From Flavobacteriales bacterium (GTDB lineage Bacteria; Bacteroidota; Bacteroidia; Flavobacteriales; Flavobacteriaceae), in NCBI GenBank assembly GCA_027031025.1, contig JALVEJ010000287.1:1-7135 (forward strand): a DNA stretch of 7,135 bases. Direction: 5' to 3'. This document shows, in pieces, positions 6,021-7,135 of the stretch. Below the pieces are notes generated by a model, which saw only the letters and a list, made by a program, of their open reading frames with translations, was not told where the DNA came from and searched no databases. The position numbers were made by a program, and so were the translations under genes. Within the stretch, counting starts at the first letter, position 1, and each line of letters begins with the position of its first letter.

Positions 6021-6050
6021 GTTTTTAAACCCCGAAGGGGTGACATTATT
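6021..6050 (-). repeat. palindrome copy 5, inverted, perfect stem
   Basis: The core ACCCC-GAA-GGGGT at 6029-6041 is the exact reverse complement of copy 2's core. It is preceded by TTTTTAA and followed by TGACATTATT (6041-6050). Confidence 0.75.
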
Positions 6051-6179
6051 CTTTGAGATATTATAATATATTACTCACCTAAATCGATATTGAGCCATAA
6101 GTTTTTCACTGATACAATAAAAATCAATGCGTTTTTTCTACATTGAAAATTGTTTCTAAATCCAAAAAAACCTGTTAAA

Positions 6180-6213
6180 TTGACATTAAATCTCAAAAAA
6201 AATGCTTACTTTG
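6180..6213 (+). promoter_or_regulatory. candidate promoter of the dipeptidyl peptidase gene
   Basis: TTGACA at 6180-6185 serves as a -33-like element, and TTACTTTG at 6206-6213 differs from TAnnTTTG at one position. The gap from TTG to the -7 box is 23 nt. The box ends 25 nt before the ATG at 6239, which gives a leader of about 20 nt. Confidence 0.5.
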
Positions 6214-6238
6214 GCAATTTGAAAATTAGCAGGTTCAT

Positions 6239-7135
6239 ATGAAAAGATTGATTTTTCTATTCCTTTTGACCCATGCAGTGCTTTGGGGACAAAACAAAAA
6301 CATCACTATTGATGACATCTGGAATGGTACTTTCCGCCCCGATTATTTGTACGGTTTAAAAGCTATGCCACAATCGGATAAATACTCAAAAATAGACATC
6401 AACCGGCAAAAAAGGGCTTACGAAATCGGTATTTATAATTATGCTACGCTACAACGCGAAGCGACCGCTTTTTCAACCGAAAAATTTCCGTTTGTGGGCT
6501 ATTTTGAATACGAATTTTCGCCCGACGAACAACAAATCATCATCGGCTCAAAAATAAAACCCATTTACCGGCATTCGCGTAAAGGGACTTATTATGTTTA
6601 CAATCGTGATACAAAAAAATTGGAATTAATTACCAAAGGCGATATTCAAGAACCAAGTTTTAGTCCCACCGGAGATAAAATCGCTTACGTCAAAGATAAC
6701 AACCTGTTTATCAAAGATTTAAAATCAAATAAAACAATACAAATCACAACAGACGGACTTAAAAACCATATTATCAACGGTATCCCCGATTGGGTTTACG
6801 AAGAAGAGTTTAGCTACAGCAAAGCTTACGAATGGAGCAAAGACGGGCAAAAATTGGCTTATGTCAAATTTGACGAAACCGAAGTGCCGGAATTTTCAAT
6901 GATACGATATGATGAAGCGTTATACCCCAAAGTTGAAACTTTTAAATACCCCAAAGCCGGTGAAAAAAATTCCAAAGTCAGTTTACATTATTACGATTTA
7001 AAAACCGGCAAAACCCATACTTTAGATTTAGGCGACTACGAATATATTCCCCGCATACAATGGGCAAATGCCGATTGTTTAACCGCCATTACGCTCAACC
7101 GCCTGCAAAATCATATCAAACTATACAAATACAAT
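6239..7135 (+). CDS. dpp4: dipeptidyl peptidase IV (S9 family), 3'-truncated by window edge
   Basis: This is the first 299 residues of a secreted or periplasmic serine exopeptidase that removes X-Pro and X-Ala dipeptides from peptide N-termini. The frame is open to the window end. Residues 1-18 (MKRLIFLFLLTHAVLWGQ) are a signal peptide. The rest is the N-terminal beta-propeller of DPP IV. YRHS at 110-113 contains Arg111 (equivalent to human Arg125). The hallmark DWVYEEEF at 184-191 contains the substrate N-terminus-binding Glu pair (Glu189-Glu190, equivalent to human 205-206). DETEVPEFSM and YPKAGEKNSKVSLH follow, very close to Porphyromonas gingivalis DPP IV. The alpha/beta-hydrolase domain with the Ser-Asp-His triad would lie beyond the window. 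The ATG at 6239 is the start that yields a proper signal peptide, and it is preceded by a plausible promoter. No Shine-Dalgarno sequence is visible. Confidence 0.95.
   Translation, partial: MKRLIFLFLLTHAVLWGQNKNITIDDIWNGTFRPDYLYGLKAMPQSDKYSKIDINRQKRAYEIGIYNYATLQREATAFSTEKFPFVGYFEYEFSPDEQQIIIGSKIKPIYRHSRKGTYYVYNRDTKKLELITKGDIQEPSFSPTGDKIAYVKDNNLFIKDLKSNKTIQITTDGLKNHIINGIPDWVYEEEFSYSKAYEWSKDGQKLAYVKFDETEVPEFSMIRYDEALYPKVETFKYPKAGEKNSKVSLHYYDLKTGKTHTLDLGDYEYIPRIQWANADCLTAITLNRLQNHIKLYKYN

Larger units (their letters stand above)
5852..6050. repeat. cluster of five REP-like palindromes at about 50-bp spacing
   Basis: Five copies of a 13-bp palindromic core related to ACCCCTTCGGGGT have centres at 5860, 5911, 5961, 5984 and 6035, giving gaps of 51, 50, 23 and 51. 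The first three read in the plus orientation (TCACCCC...GGGTT) and the last two in the minus orientation (AAGCCC or AACCCC ... TGACATTATT). The spacers are AT-rich and not identical, so this is not a CRISPR array. Similar CCCCTTCGGGG palindromes are common intergenic elements in Bacteroidota. Mobilisation by a REP-associated tyrosine (Y1) transposase acting in trans is my inference; no transposase lies in the window. Confidence 0.8.
5742..6238. other. long non-coding region with a palindrome cluster
   Basis: No open reading frame of meaningful length lies on either strand between the DUF5606 terminator and the peptidase start. Bases 5742-5850 are plain AT-rich DNA containing a 10-bp perfect palindrome, AATCATGATT (5823-5832). 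Bases 5852-6050 hold the five REP-like hairpins listed separately. Bases 6051-6179 are AT-rich and include a 12-bp perfect palindrome, ATATTATAATAT (6058-6069), with nothing else I can assign. The peptidase promoter occupies the end. Confidence 0.75.

Noticed and set aside
5852..6050. A small CRISPR array, because of regularly spaced repeats
   Set aside because: The repeats are only 13-20 bp, change orientation and vary in sequence. One gap is 23 bp instead of 50, and no cas gene is nearby.
6058..6069. The 12-bp palindrome ATATTATAATAT as an operator
   Set aside because: Perfect AT-only palindromes are expected by chance in such AT-rich DNA, and this one lies well upstream of the peptidase promoter.

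Overview
The window comes from a member of the Bacteroidota, most likely the class Flavobacteriia. The evidence is low GC, start codons without Shine-Dalgarno sequences, several TAnnTTTG-type promoter boxes, a DUF5606 protein (a family known from Bacteroidota), short lax lipoboxes, and protein sequences that read like flavobacterial orthologues. It carries seven protein-coding genes, two of them cut by the window edges. I see no RNA gene, CRISPR array, complete insertion sequence or phage gene.

Layout. Bases 2-760 (+) are the C-terminal part of a LigD-type DNA repair polymerase, the NHEJ ligase/polymerase. A block of four minus-strand genes follows. Read in their own direction they are: a lipoprotein of unknown function (5057-4359); cdaA, the membrane diadenylate cyclase that makes c-di-AMP (4349-3576), starting only 9 bp after the lipoprotein stop; the large/catalytic subunit of methylmalonyl-CoA mutase (3532-1466), with its own candidate promoter; and a second, very AT-rich small lipoprotein (1384-794), which converges on ligD. 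Divergent from this block, after a 197-bp gap full of short repeats, is a DUF5606 protein (5255-5683, +) with a clear intrinsic terminator. A 555-bp intergenic region follows, holding a cluster of five REP-like palindromes at about 50-bp periodicity. Last comes the first 299 codons of a secreted dipeptidyl peptidase IV (6239 to the window end, +).

How the genes relate. These are mostly unconnected housekeeping or surface functions: NHEJ repair, B12-dependent propionate/succinate carbon flow, c-di-AMP signalling and peptide degradation. The only pair tight enough to suggest a functional link is lipoprotein plus cdaA. I found no convincing undescribed multi-gene system. The points most worth a second look are the regularly spaced palindrome cluster, which includes one compensatory stem change; the lipoprotein-cdaA pair; and the unusually short N-terminus of the mutase large subunit together with the absence of a small-subunit gene beside it.
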